Shown here: positions 55,881-64,000 of the stretch, piece by piece
How the letters are laid out: the number at the start of each line of letters is the position of its first letter
Numbering within the stretch: the stretch's first letter is position 1
NCBI GenBank assembly: GCA_903905455.1
Contig: CAIVGN010000130.1
Coordinates: forward strand, 28,196-92,195
From: an uncultured Archangium sp.
Lineage (GTDB): Bacteria; Myxococcota; Myxococcia; Myxococcales; Myxococcaceae
Length of the DNA: 64,000 nt
Direction: 5' to 3'
Notes under the pieces: model-generated
What the model was told of the DNA's origin: nothing
The model's input: the letters and a program-made list of their open reading frames with translations, nothing else
Database searches by the model: none
Position numbers and translations under genes: made by a program

Positions 55881-58421
55881 TTGACCGCCCCCCTCGCTGC
55901 CCTCCTGCCGAAACCTGGTGAGCCCAAGCTCACGCCCGACGCGGTGCTCGACCGCTTCGTCCAATACGTCACCTCGACCGGCCTCTCGATGTACCCGGCC
56001 CAAGAGGAGGCGATGCTCGAGCTGCTCGGCGGCAAGCACGTGGTGCTGGCGACGCCCACGGGCTCCGGCAAGTCGTTGGTGGCGCTCGCCTTTCACTTCC
56101 AGGCCATGGCCCAGGGGAAGACCAGCTTCTACACCTGCCCCATCAAGGCGCTGGTGAACGAGAAGTTCTTTGCCCTGTGCGACGCGTTCGGCGCGGAGAA
56201 CGTGGGCATGATGACCGGCGACGCGGCGATCAACCGCAAGGCGCCGATCATCTGCTGCACCGCGGAGATCCTCTCGAGCTTCGCCATCCGCGAGCAGCGG
56301 CTCTTCGCCGACTGCGTGGTGATGGACGAGTTCCACTACTACGGGGACAAGGATCGCGGCGTGGCGTGGCAGGTGCCGTTGATCTCCATGCCCGAGACGC
56401 AGTTCCTGCTGATGTCGGCGACGCTCGGTGACACCAGCGCCATCGCCACCAGCCTGAACGACATCACCAAGCGCGAGGTCGCCGAGGTGCGCTCGGCCCA
56501 GCGCCCGGTGCCGCTCGAGTTCCGCTACTCCGAGAAGCCGCTGCACGAGACGGTGCAGGAGTCGCTCAACGCCAACCAGGCGCCCATCTACCTCGTCAAC
56601 TTCAGCCAGCGTTCGGCCGCCGAGCAGGCGCAGAACTGCATGTCGATCGACGTGTGCACGAAGGACGAGAAGGTGAAGCTCAAGGAGGCGCTGGCCGGCT
56701 TCCGCTTCGACACCCCGTTCGGCAAGGAGCTGAAGCGCTTCCTCCTGCACGGCATCGGGTTGCACCACGCGGGCCTGTTGCCCAAGTACCGCCGCCTCGT
56801 GGAGCGCCTCTCGCAGCAGGGCCTGCTCAAGGTCATCAGCGGCACCGACACCCTGGGCGTCGGGGTGAACGTGCCCATTCGCACGGTGCTCTTCACGCAG
56901 CTGTGCAAGTTCGACGGCGAGAAGACGGTGATCCTCCCGGTGCGCGACTTCCACCAGATCTCCGGGCGCGCGGGCCGCAAGGGCTACGACAACGTGGGCT
57001 TCGTGGTGGCGCAGGCGCCGGCGCACGTCATCGAGAACTTCAAGCTCCAGCAGAAGAAGGCGGAGGGGAAGAAGAACGTCACCATGCAGAAGCCCCCCAC
57101 CAAGGGCTACGTGCACTGGGACGCGTCGACCTACGAGAAGCTGCGCGTCAACCAGCCGGAGAAGCTCGAATCACGCTTCACGGTGACCCATGGCCTCATC
57201 GTCTCGCTGCTGCAGGCCTACGAGGGGTCGCAGATCAGCGGCTACCGCAGGCTGGTGGAGCTGATTGGCCTCTCGCATACCTACGAGATCAACAAGCTGC
57301 GGCTGCTCAAGCACTCGCGCACCGTGTTCCGGGCGCTGGTGGACGCGGGCATCGTGACGGTCGAGAAGCGCACGCCGACCATGGCCGCGCACGCGAAGGT
57401 GAACAGCGGGCTGCAGCGCGACTTCTCGCTCAACCACACGCTCTCGATGTACCTGCTCGAGGTGTTGCTCAAGCTGGACCCGGTGAGCGAGTCCTACGCG
57501 CTCGACGTGGTGTCGCTGGTGGAGTCGATCCTCGAGAGCCCGGACCCGGTGCTCTACGCGCAGCTCGATCGCGCCAAGGGCGAGAAGATCCGCGAGTTGA
57601 AGGCGCAGGGCATGGAGTACGACCAGCGCATGCTGGAGCTCGAGAAGGTCGAGCACCCCAAGCCGCTGGCGCAGCTCATCTACGGCACCTTCGACGAGTT
57701 CGTCGCGAGGCACCCGTGGGTGGCGAAGGAGAACGTCCGGCCGAAGTCGATCGCGCGCGACCTCTTCGAGACCTGCATGACCTTCAATGAGTACGTGAAG
57801 GAGTACGAGCTGCAGCGCAGTGAAGGCGTGCTGCTGCGCTACCTCTCCGACGCGTACAAGACGATCATCCAGAACGTGCCCGAGGCCGCGCGCAACGAGC
57901 AGCTCGAGGACATCGCGGCGTACCTGCTGACCACGCTCAAGCACACCGACAGCTCGCTGGTGGCGGAGTGGGAAGCGATGCGCTTTGGGCGGGAGCTCGG
58001 GGTGGTCACCGCGCCGGGGGACGCGCCTCCGAAGCCGCGCATGGATCTCGCGAAGAACCCGAAGGCCCTGGCCGCCCGCGTACGTGCCGAGCTGCACCAG
58101 CTGGTGCGGTTGCTGGCGCGCAAGAACTACGAGGACGCGGTCGAGCAACTGGGTGGGGTCGAAGCGGGTTGGACGGTGGAGTCGTTCGAGGAGGCGCTGG
58201 CGCCGTATTGGGCCGAGCACCCGAGCCTCGACACCACGCCGCGCGCCCGGCAGCCGGTGTTGACGCAGTTGATTCCCACGGAGGATCGCGTGTGGACGGT
58301 GCGCCACGCGCTCATCGATTCGAAGGGCGAGCAGGACTGGTATCTCGAAGGCGTGGTGGACCTGAAGGGCCGAGACGATGTCGACGGCGCCCTGGTGACC
58401 CTGCGCCATGTCGGTCGCTAA
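55881..58421 (+). CDS. Ski2-like DEAD-box helicase with DUF3516
   Basis: This is an 846-residue helicase from TTG at 55881. Walker A ATPTGSGKS at 57-65, MDEFHYYGD in place of DExH, SATLGD, and motif VI QISGRAGRKGYDN put it with the Ski2/Mtr4-type superfamily 2. After about 540 the sequence matches the DUF3516 C-terminal type (WEAMRFGRELG...LVRLLARKNYEDAV). Members are found in actinobacteria and proteobacteria and probably unwind RNA or DNA. No ATG or clear ribosome site is visible near the start. Its last 14 bases overlap the mannosyltransferase gene. Confidence 0.88.
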   Translation: MTAPLAALLPKPGEPKLTPDAVLDRFVQYVTSTGLSMYPAQEEAMLELLGGKHVVLATPTGSGKSLVALAFHFQAMAQGKTSFYTCPIKALVNEKFFALCDAFGAENVGMMTGDAAINRKAPIICCTAEILSSFAIREQRLFADCVVMDEFHYYGDKDRGVAWQVPLISMPETQFLLMSATLGDTSAIATSLNDITKREVAEVRSAQRPVPLEFRYSEKPLHETVQESLNANQAPIYLVNFSQRSAAEQAQNCMSIDVCTKDEKVKLKEALAGFRFDTPFGKELKRFLLHGIGLHHAGLLPKYRRLVERLSQQGLLKVISGTDTLGVGVNVPIRTVLFTQLCKFDGEKTVILPVRDFHQISGRAGRKGYDNVGFVVAQAPAHVIENFKLQQKKAEGKKNVTMQKPPTKGYVHWDASTYEKLRVNQPEKLESRFTVTHGLIVSLLQAYEGSQISGYRRLVELIGLSHTYEINKLRLLKHSRTVFRALVDAGIVTVEKRTPTMAAHAKVNSGLQRDFSLNHTLSMYLLEVLLKLDPVSESYALDVVSLVESILESPDPVLYAQLDRAKGEKIRELKAQGMEYDQRMLELEKVEHPKPLAQLIYGTFDEFVARHPWVAKENVRPKSIARDLFETCMTFNEYVKEYELQRSEGVLLRYLSDAYKTIIQNVPEAARNEQLEDIAAYLLTTLKHTDSSLVAEWEAMRFGRELGVVTAPGDAPPKPRMDLAKNPKALAARVRAELHQLVRLLARKNYEDAVEQLGGVEAGWTVESFEEALAPYWAEHPSLDTTPRARQPVLTQLIPTEDRVWTVRHALIDSKGEQDWYLEGVVDLKGRDDVDGALVTLRHVGR

Positions 58422-59613
58422 CGAAACTCCCTCGCCCCTCGACAGAGGGGAGAGGGCCGGGGTGAGGGGCCAAGCCGCCTCCGACGCCAGTCCTCCGCCC
58501 CCGTGGCACTGGCCCCTGACCCGAGCGCTCCCGATCGCGCTCCTGAGCGTGACGCTGGTCACGCTCGGGTCCCTGCTCTTCCACCCGACCAACTACCTCC
58601 CCGCCGACGTCCCGGACGTAGCGTTCATCGAAGCGCTCGTGCGCTGGGACGCGGGTTGGTACGGCGAGATCGCGAACAACGGCTACTGGCTCAAACCCGG
58701 TGAACAATCGCCGGTCGCGTTCTTCCCGCTCTACCCGCTCCTGATCCGCGGAGTCGCGGCCATCGGCCTCAACCGTTGGCTGGCCGGAATCCTCGTCAGC
58801 TTCTTCTGCGCGCTCGGTGGCCTGCTGGTCTTCTTCCGCTGGGCGAGACTCGTGGCCCCCACCCACGCGCTGACGGCCTTCTGGCTCCTCGCGGTCTACC
58901 CCTTCGCCGAATACCTCTACGGGGTCGTCTACTCCGACGCGCTGTTCCTCCTGCTCGCAGTCGGCGCCTTCGCGTCTCTCGAGCGAGGTCGGCACCTCCA
59001 GGCCGCGCTCCTCGGCGCCCTGAGCACGGCCTGCCGCCCCGTCGCCCCGGCGATCGTGATCGGCCTGCTGGTCCGCAGCGTCGAACTCCGCCGCACCAGG
59101 CACCTCCCGATCCGCTTCATCGATCTCGTCCCCGCGCTCTCCGGCCTCGGGCTGGCGTGCTTCATGGGCTACCTCCAGTACCGCTTCGGAGACGCGCTGG
59201 CCTTCGCCCACGTGCAAGGCGCCCCGGGCTGGGACCAGGAGCCCGGTTGGCGCAGCTGGCTCAAGCTGTACTGGTTCCACACCATGTTCCCGAAGGTGGA
59301 CCCGCTGGTGGGGATCCGCCTCGGAGGGCATGCGCTGTTCACGGTGCTGGGGTTGGTGCTGGTGGTCCCGACCATCAAGCGGCTCGGCTGGGGCTACGGC
59401 GTCTACACCCTGCTGGTGATCGGCATCCCCGCGGTCTCGAGCAAGGACTTCCAGGGGCTCGGGCGCTACCTCATCGCCGCCTTCCCCCTGTTCCTCACGG
59501 TGGCGCACCTGGTGGACCCGAGGCCGCGGCTGCGCCTCCTCTTGCTGGTGGTCTTCGGGCTGCTGCTCGGCGCCCTCGCGATGGCGCTCGGCGCGGGCGG
59601 CTACGTGTCGTAA
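58408..59613 (+). CDS. PIG-V-like mannosyltransferase
   Basis: This is a 401-residue polytopic membrane protein. The PIG-V-like pattern is clear: RWDAGWYGEIANNGYW, SPVAFFPLYPLLIRGVAAIG, YLYGVVYSDALFLLLAVGAFASLERGR and about ten hydrophobic helices. These enzymes move mannose from a lipid carrier. The ATG at 58408 overlaps the helicase stop. Residues 5-21 (ETPSPLDRGERAGVRG) are encoded by a REP-like palindrome, so the true start may be the GTG at 58462. It begins a likely surface-glycan run with the flavoenzyme, methyltransferase and glycosyltransferase. Confidence 0.83.
   Translation: MSVANETPSPLDRGERAGVRGQAASDASPPPPWHWPLTRALPIALLSVTLVTLGSLLFHPTNYLPADVPDVAFIEALVRWDAGWYGEIANNGYWLKPGEQSPVAFFPLYPLLIRGVAAIGLNRWLAGILVSFFCALGGLLVFFRWARLVAPTHALTAFWLLAVYPFAEYLYGVVYSDALFLLLAVGAFASLERGRHLQAALLGALSTACRPVAPAIVIGLLVRSVELRRTRHLPIRFIDLVPALSGLGLACFMGYLQYRFGDALAFAHVQGAPGWDQEPGWRSWLKLYWFHTMFPKVDPLVGIRLGGHALFTVLGLVLVVPTIKRLGWGYGVYTLLVIGIPAVSSKDFQGLGRYLIAAFPLFLTVAHLVDPRPRLRLLLLVVFGLLLGALAMALGAGGYVS
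58427..58472. repeat. REP-like palindrome inside the mannosyltransferase gene
   Basis: CCCTCGCCCCTC (58429-58440), a GACA loop, then GAGGGGAGAGGG (58445-58456) form a 12-base inverted repeat with one mismatch, followed by GGCCGGGGTGAGGGG-like DNA. This is the familiar 'CCCTCNCCCC...GGGGAGAGGG' REP type of GC-rich bacteria, usually intergenic. Here it lies in the first codons of a gene. No second copy is visible in the window. Confidence 0.55.
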
Positions 59614-59623
59614 GCACGGCCCC

Positions 59624-60889
<1,266 letters not shown>

Positions 60890-60893
60890 GCGC

Positions 60894-62105
60894 TCAGGGG
60901 ATCGCTTCGATGGTCAGCTCGAGGATCTCCACCTCGAGGGCGGCCTCGCTGAAGAGCCGCACCTCGGTGCCGAGGAGCTGGGTGGCCAGCTCGAACTCGA
61001 GGGACACCTCGCCGTCCAGGACCTCGCCCAGGTCGACGTGACGCGAGGCCACGACGTGTCCCACGGAGCTCACGTCGAGGGAGCCGCGGCCGATGGGGCG
61101 CTCTCCGTCGAGGCCCCGCACCGAGAGGGTGGCGCGCCACCGGCCAGGGGGGATCAAGACGAAGGGCCCGAACATCGCGTACCCCGGCTTGTCCGCCTTC
61201 ACGTGCAGCACGCCCTTGGACTTCTTGCCGAGGCTGCTGTGGAGCTGCGGCGCGGTGGCGGTGAAGCGGTAGCCCCAGACCTTGCGACGCATCAGCTCGT
61301 AGCAGGCGATGACGGCCGGCTTCGGCGCGTCGTGGCGACGCCCCACCCAGCCGGCGCGACCCGCGGCCTCGAAGAAGTAGTGCTCTCGGAAGCCGAGCGC
61401 GAGCGATCGCTGCCGGCGCATGGCCCACAACGACTCGCCGTCCAGGCGCGGGCCCCAGGCGATGGGAAACGTCGGAGAGATGGGCTCAGCGGCGAACACG
61501 GCCTTGCCACCCGGGAGGATCGCCGCGTCGAGGGCCGAGAACGCGAGCTGGTGATCGAAGGCGCGGTGAAACGATCGAAAGAAGAGCACTGCGTCGACCG
61601 GGGCCGCGAGGCGCTGCAGGTAGCTGAAGTCGCCGTGCACGACCTCCACCTCGACCCCGTGGAGGGCCGCGTGTTGCCGCACGAGATCGCCGAGCGCGGC
61701 CTCGGTCTTGACCGAGATCACCTTCGCCCCGGCCTTCGCGAGCGCGACGGCGGCGACGCCGGCGTCCTCGCCGAACTCGAGCACCGTCGCGCCCTTCACG
61801 TCACCGAGGTGCGTGAGGGCCTGGCGCACGACCAGCGCATCTTCCTGCGTCGAGCGACGCACGCCCGGGTGGCTGGTGACGTGAGGCCGGCCCGACAGCT
61901 CGTGGCACAGGGCCACCTGCGAGTGCCGGTACTCTTCGGAATGCGGGTTCACGCTCACCCCGGCCGGTCGCTCCATCCGCAGCGCCGACAACGCCCCACG
62001 CAACGCCTCATCGGACCCCAGGGCCGCGAGTTCATGGAAGACCTGGTCGAGTTCCTCCACCGACCCCAGCACGCGCGCCCCTGCCACCCTGGACTTAGTG
62101 CCCAT
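60894..62105 (-). CDS. Methyltransferase-like protein with C-terminal beta domain
   Basis: This is a 403-residue protein. The SAM-binding Rossmann fold is visible at about 95-210: GATVLEFGEDAGVAAVALAKAGAKVISV (motif I), EVEVVHGDF, and FFRSFHRAFDHQLAFSALDAAILPGG. The first 90 residues are helical. Residues 280-403 are beta-rich and unidentified (FVLIPPGRWRATLSVRGLDG), perhaps a carbohydrate-binding or adhesion part. It ends 4 bases from the end of the convergent flavoenzyme gene, and its start overlaps the upstream glycosyltransferase stop by 11 bases. Confidence 0.75.
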   Translation of the reverse strand: MGTKSRVAGARVLGSVEELDQVFHELAALGSDEALRGALSALRMERPAGVSVNPHSEEYRHSQVALCHELSGRPHVTSHPGVRRSTQEDALVVRQALTHLGDVKGATVLEFGEDAGVAAVALAKAGAKVISVKTEAALGDLVRQHAALHGVEVEVVHGDFSYLQRLAAPVDAVLFFRSFHRAFDHQLAFSALDAAILPGGKAVFAAEPISPTFPIAWGPRLDGESLWAMRRQRSLALGFREHYFFEAAGRAGWVGRRHDAPKPAVIACYELMRRKVWGYRFTATAPQLHSSLGKKSKGVLHVKADKPGYAMFGPFVLIPPGRWRATLSVRGLDGERPIGRGSLDVSSVGHVVASRHVDLGEVLDGEVSLEFELATQLLGTEVRLFSEAALEVEILELTIEAIP

Positions 62106-64000
62106 GGCCCATCACGCGCTCGAACCGCTGGTTCACGGCACACGACTCGATGACGTTCTGCAGGCCCGTGGCGACCACGCTCCAGCGCCGCGCGTTGCAC
62201 CACTTCGCGGTCATCGCCGCCGACTGGGCCTCGAGATCCTCGCGCGCGAGCAACTGCGCGATGCCTTCCGCGAGCTCCGGGGCCGCCACGCCGGGCAGCG
62301 AGAACACGGCCCCGCTCACGTCCTCGAACACCGACAGCGGCGTCACGGCCACCGGCCGGCCCGAGGCGATGCCCAGGCGCACGGCCGCGCTCGAAGACTC
62401 GCGGGTCGCCTGGTACGGGAAGACCACGAGGCTCACGTCGGCGAGGCGATCGAGCGCGTCTTCTTCCGCGAGGAAGCGCGTCTCGAACTCCACCCGTGCC
62501 TCCAGGCCGTGCGCGCGCACCTGCTCGACGCAGCGCGCGTGCTCTTCGTTCGACACCGTCGCCGGGTACAGCGCGTTGACCAACCGCAGCCGCAGCGAGG
62601 CGTCATCCTTGGCGAGCAACGCGAAGGCGTCGATCAACTGGGGCAGGCCCTTGCCCGGCAAGAGGAAGCCGAAGCAACCGATGATCTTCGGGCCGATGGG
62701 CGGCACCACGTGGCGCGGGGCGCGCACGCCGTGCAGCAACATCGCCGAGTTGTCGGTCAGCCCGTAGCTCTTGAGCCGGTTCAGGTCGGGGGCCGAGTGC
62801 ACGAAGATGCGCTGCACGCCGGCCAGCGTGTCCCGCACGTGCTCGAGCGAGATGTACTCGTCGCCGTGCTGGAAGGCGGCCGTGGAGTGGAACACGCAGT
62901 ACACGGCCACGCCCCGGGCCTGGAGGCGCGAGAGCAGACTCTCGAGGGCGGCCAGCTTGTAGAACCCGAAGTTGTACTGGATGACCAGGGCGTCGATGCC
63001 GGTGGTGCAGGCCTGCTCGTAGACGTCGTCGAGGTTCTCGGTGCGCGAGCCTGAGTCCCAGCAACGGACCACGCGCTCTTCGTCTTCGACGATGAGATCG
63101 GTGGTGCGGTTGGCGAAGATCGGCCCGCGCTGGAGCGGCAGCGCGTCGAGGATGTAGCGGGAGTACTCGGCGATGCCGCAGCGCGAGTTCCACGTGGTCA
63201 GCCAGCCCACCTTCGACTCGGGGTTGAGCTGGGGCATCGAGCCCAGGGCCACCACGGCAGTCTGGGTGCGCTTGACGACGCGGGCCCACGACGACTCGGC
63301 GACGACGCGCTCCAGGGCCTTGTCGGTGCGGACCTTGCGGGCCTCGGGGGTCGCGGTGAAGACCTCGCGCAGCCGCGTCGCGAGGTGCTGCGGGTCGGGC
63401 TCGGCCCACAACGAGACGCCCTCGACGAGGTGCGAGCGAGAGTGGGCGAACTCGAAGTCCACCATCCACGCGGTCTGGTCGTCGCAGAAGTCGGTCTGGC
63501 CACCCCACCGCGTGGTGATGACCGGCAAGCCGTGGCGCATGGCCTCGGCGAGCGGCAACCCGTAGCCCTCGCCGCGGGCCGCGCCGACGTAGGCATCGGC
63601 CGACTGGTACAGCTTGCCGACCGCCTCGTCGCTGATGTCCTGGTTGATGACCTGGATGGGCGCCGCGTCGGGGTAGCGGGCCCGGAAGGCGCGCACGTCC
63701 TCGTCCATGGAGTGGTGCGGGTTGGGGAAGGTCTTGATGACCAGGCACACGTCGTCGCGACGGGTGAAGGCGCGCTGCCAAGCGTCGAGCAGCACGTCGG
63801 GGGCCTTGCGGGGGAAACACGACGAGACGTGGAGGAAGCGGAACGGAGCCCCGGCGACGGGCGCGGCGTGCGGGCCCGAGGCCGGCAGGTGATCGGAGCC
63901 AGCGCCGACGACCGCGATGGGCACCTTCACCCCCGAGTCCATCAGCACCTTCTTGACCGTCTTGCTGAGCACCGTCACCAGGTCGAGGCGCTGGTTGAAC
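62095..64000 (-). CDS. Double glycosyltransferase (GT4/GT-B type), 5' end beyond window
   Basis: More than 630 residues are visible; the frame remains open at the right edge (codons for F-N-Q-R-L-D-L before the first GTG at 63978), so the true start is outside. The first domain (about 1-220 of the visible part) is GT4-like: PIAVVGAGSDHL, FRFLHVSSCFPRKAPDVLLDAW, ARGEGYGLPLAEAMRHGLPVITT. A second GT-B domain follows (VGWLTTWNSRCGIAEYSRYILDALP..., IIGCFGFLLPGKGLPQLIDAFALL, VSLVVFPYQATRESSSAAVRLGIASG). Two glycosyltransferase domains in one chain suggest polymer or two-step sugar addition, as in surface-glycan clusters. Confidence 0.88.
   Translation of the reverse strand, partial: FNQRLDLVTVLSKTVKKVLMDSGVKVPIAVVGAGSDHLPASGPHAAPVAGAPFRFLHVSSCFPRKAPDVLLDAWQRAFTRRDDVCLVIKTFPNPHHSMDEDVRAFRARYPDAAPIQVINQDISDEAVGKLYQSADAYVGAARGEGYGLPLAEAMRHGLPVITTRWGGQTDFCDDQTAWMVDFEFAHSRSHLVEGVSLWAEPDPQHLATRLREVFTATPEARKVRTDKALERVVAESSWARVVKRTQTAVVALGSMPQLNPESKVGWLTTWNSRCGIAEYSRYILDALPLQRGPIFANRTTDLIVEDEERVVRCWDSGSRTENLDDVYEQACTTGIDALVIQYNFGFYKLAALESLLSRLQARGVAVYCVFHSTAAFQHGDEYISLEHVRDTLAGVQRIFVHSAPDLNRLKSYGLTDNSAMLLHGVRAPRHVVPPIGPKIIGCFGFLLPGKGLPQLIDAFALLAKDDASLRLRLVNALYPATVSNEEHARCVEQVRAHGLEARVEFETRFLAEEDALDRLADVSLVVFPYQATRESSSAAVRLGIASGRPVAVTPLSVFEDVSGAVFSLPGVAAPELAEGIAQLLAREDLEAQSAAMTAKWCNARRWSVVATGLQNVIESCAVNQRFERVMGHGH

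Overview
The window is very GC-rich and densely coded, with short or overlapping gene junctions. Its gene content points to a Myxococcota (myxobacterial) chromosome. The main signs are a eukaryote-type Ser/Thr kinase fused to a PilZ-like domain, many lipobox lipoproteins, an Hsp70/J-protein pair, a class II fructose bisphosphatase, a glyoxylate shunt and a polysaccharide-type cluster. The phylum assignment is inference from content. I see no rRNA, tRNA, CRISPR array, prophage or insertion sequence, and no gene-free stretch longer than 300 bases. Most of the window looks like ordinary chromosomal backbone.

Layout. 1-1.5 kb (minus): a DUF2400 protein running off the left edge, a His-tailed MoaB/MogA protein and a small Rieske protein. 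1.6-6 kb (plus): a PolX/PHP DNA polymerase, a Ser/Thr kinase with PilZ-like domain, and a CPBP membrane protease. 6-12.7 kb: a glutamine amidotransferase-like protein lacking its Cys nucleophile, then a lid-less Hsp70, a J-domain protein and CvpA in one run, then arginine decarboxylase. 12.7-17 kb (minus): OsmC, a histone-deacetylase-like protein, an unpredicted 59-residue protein, SRPBCC, GlpX and a thioesterase. 17.1-22.7 kb (plus): a secreted phosphatase, a 2OG-Fe oxygenase, a PHA-system-like protein and a SNF2 helicase. 22.7-27.6 kb (minus): a five-gene, tightly coupled operon of AGPS/GlcD-like flavoprotein, GlcE-like protein, Fe-S protein, lipid kinase and thioesterase. 27.7-32.7 kb (plus): a metallo-hydrolase, a Cys/Gly-rich lipoprotein, and a GntR regulator with a membrane protein. 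32.7-46.5 kb: TIGR01777, AspRS, a zinc-protease lipoprotein with a barrel-like protein, RecJ, DUF4386, a secreted Cys-rich protein, hemerythrin, a CocE hydrolase, a HAD phosphatase and a histone-like-tailed DUF1801 protein.

The most notable item is at 46,579-47,184. This is a DsbA/FrnE-like oxidoreductase whose active-site CPWC is encoded as UGA-PWC, with a bacterial SECIS-like hairpin directly downstream. It is best read as a selenoprotein, and standard gene calling would truncate or miss it.

47.2-50.1 kb (minus): malate synthase and isocitrate lyase as an aceB-aceA pair with a recognisable promoter. 50.3-55.7 kb: a hydrolase with Uma2, VanW with a glycosyltransferase, proline dehydrogenase and a CelD-like acetyltransferase. 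55.9-64 kb: a DUF3516 Ski2-like helicase, then a PIG-V-like mannosyltransferase, a UDP-galactopyranose-mutase-like flavoenzyme, a methyltransferase and a two-domain glycosyltransferase running off the right edge. These last genes look like the start of a surface-glycan cluster.
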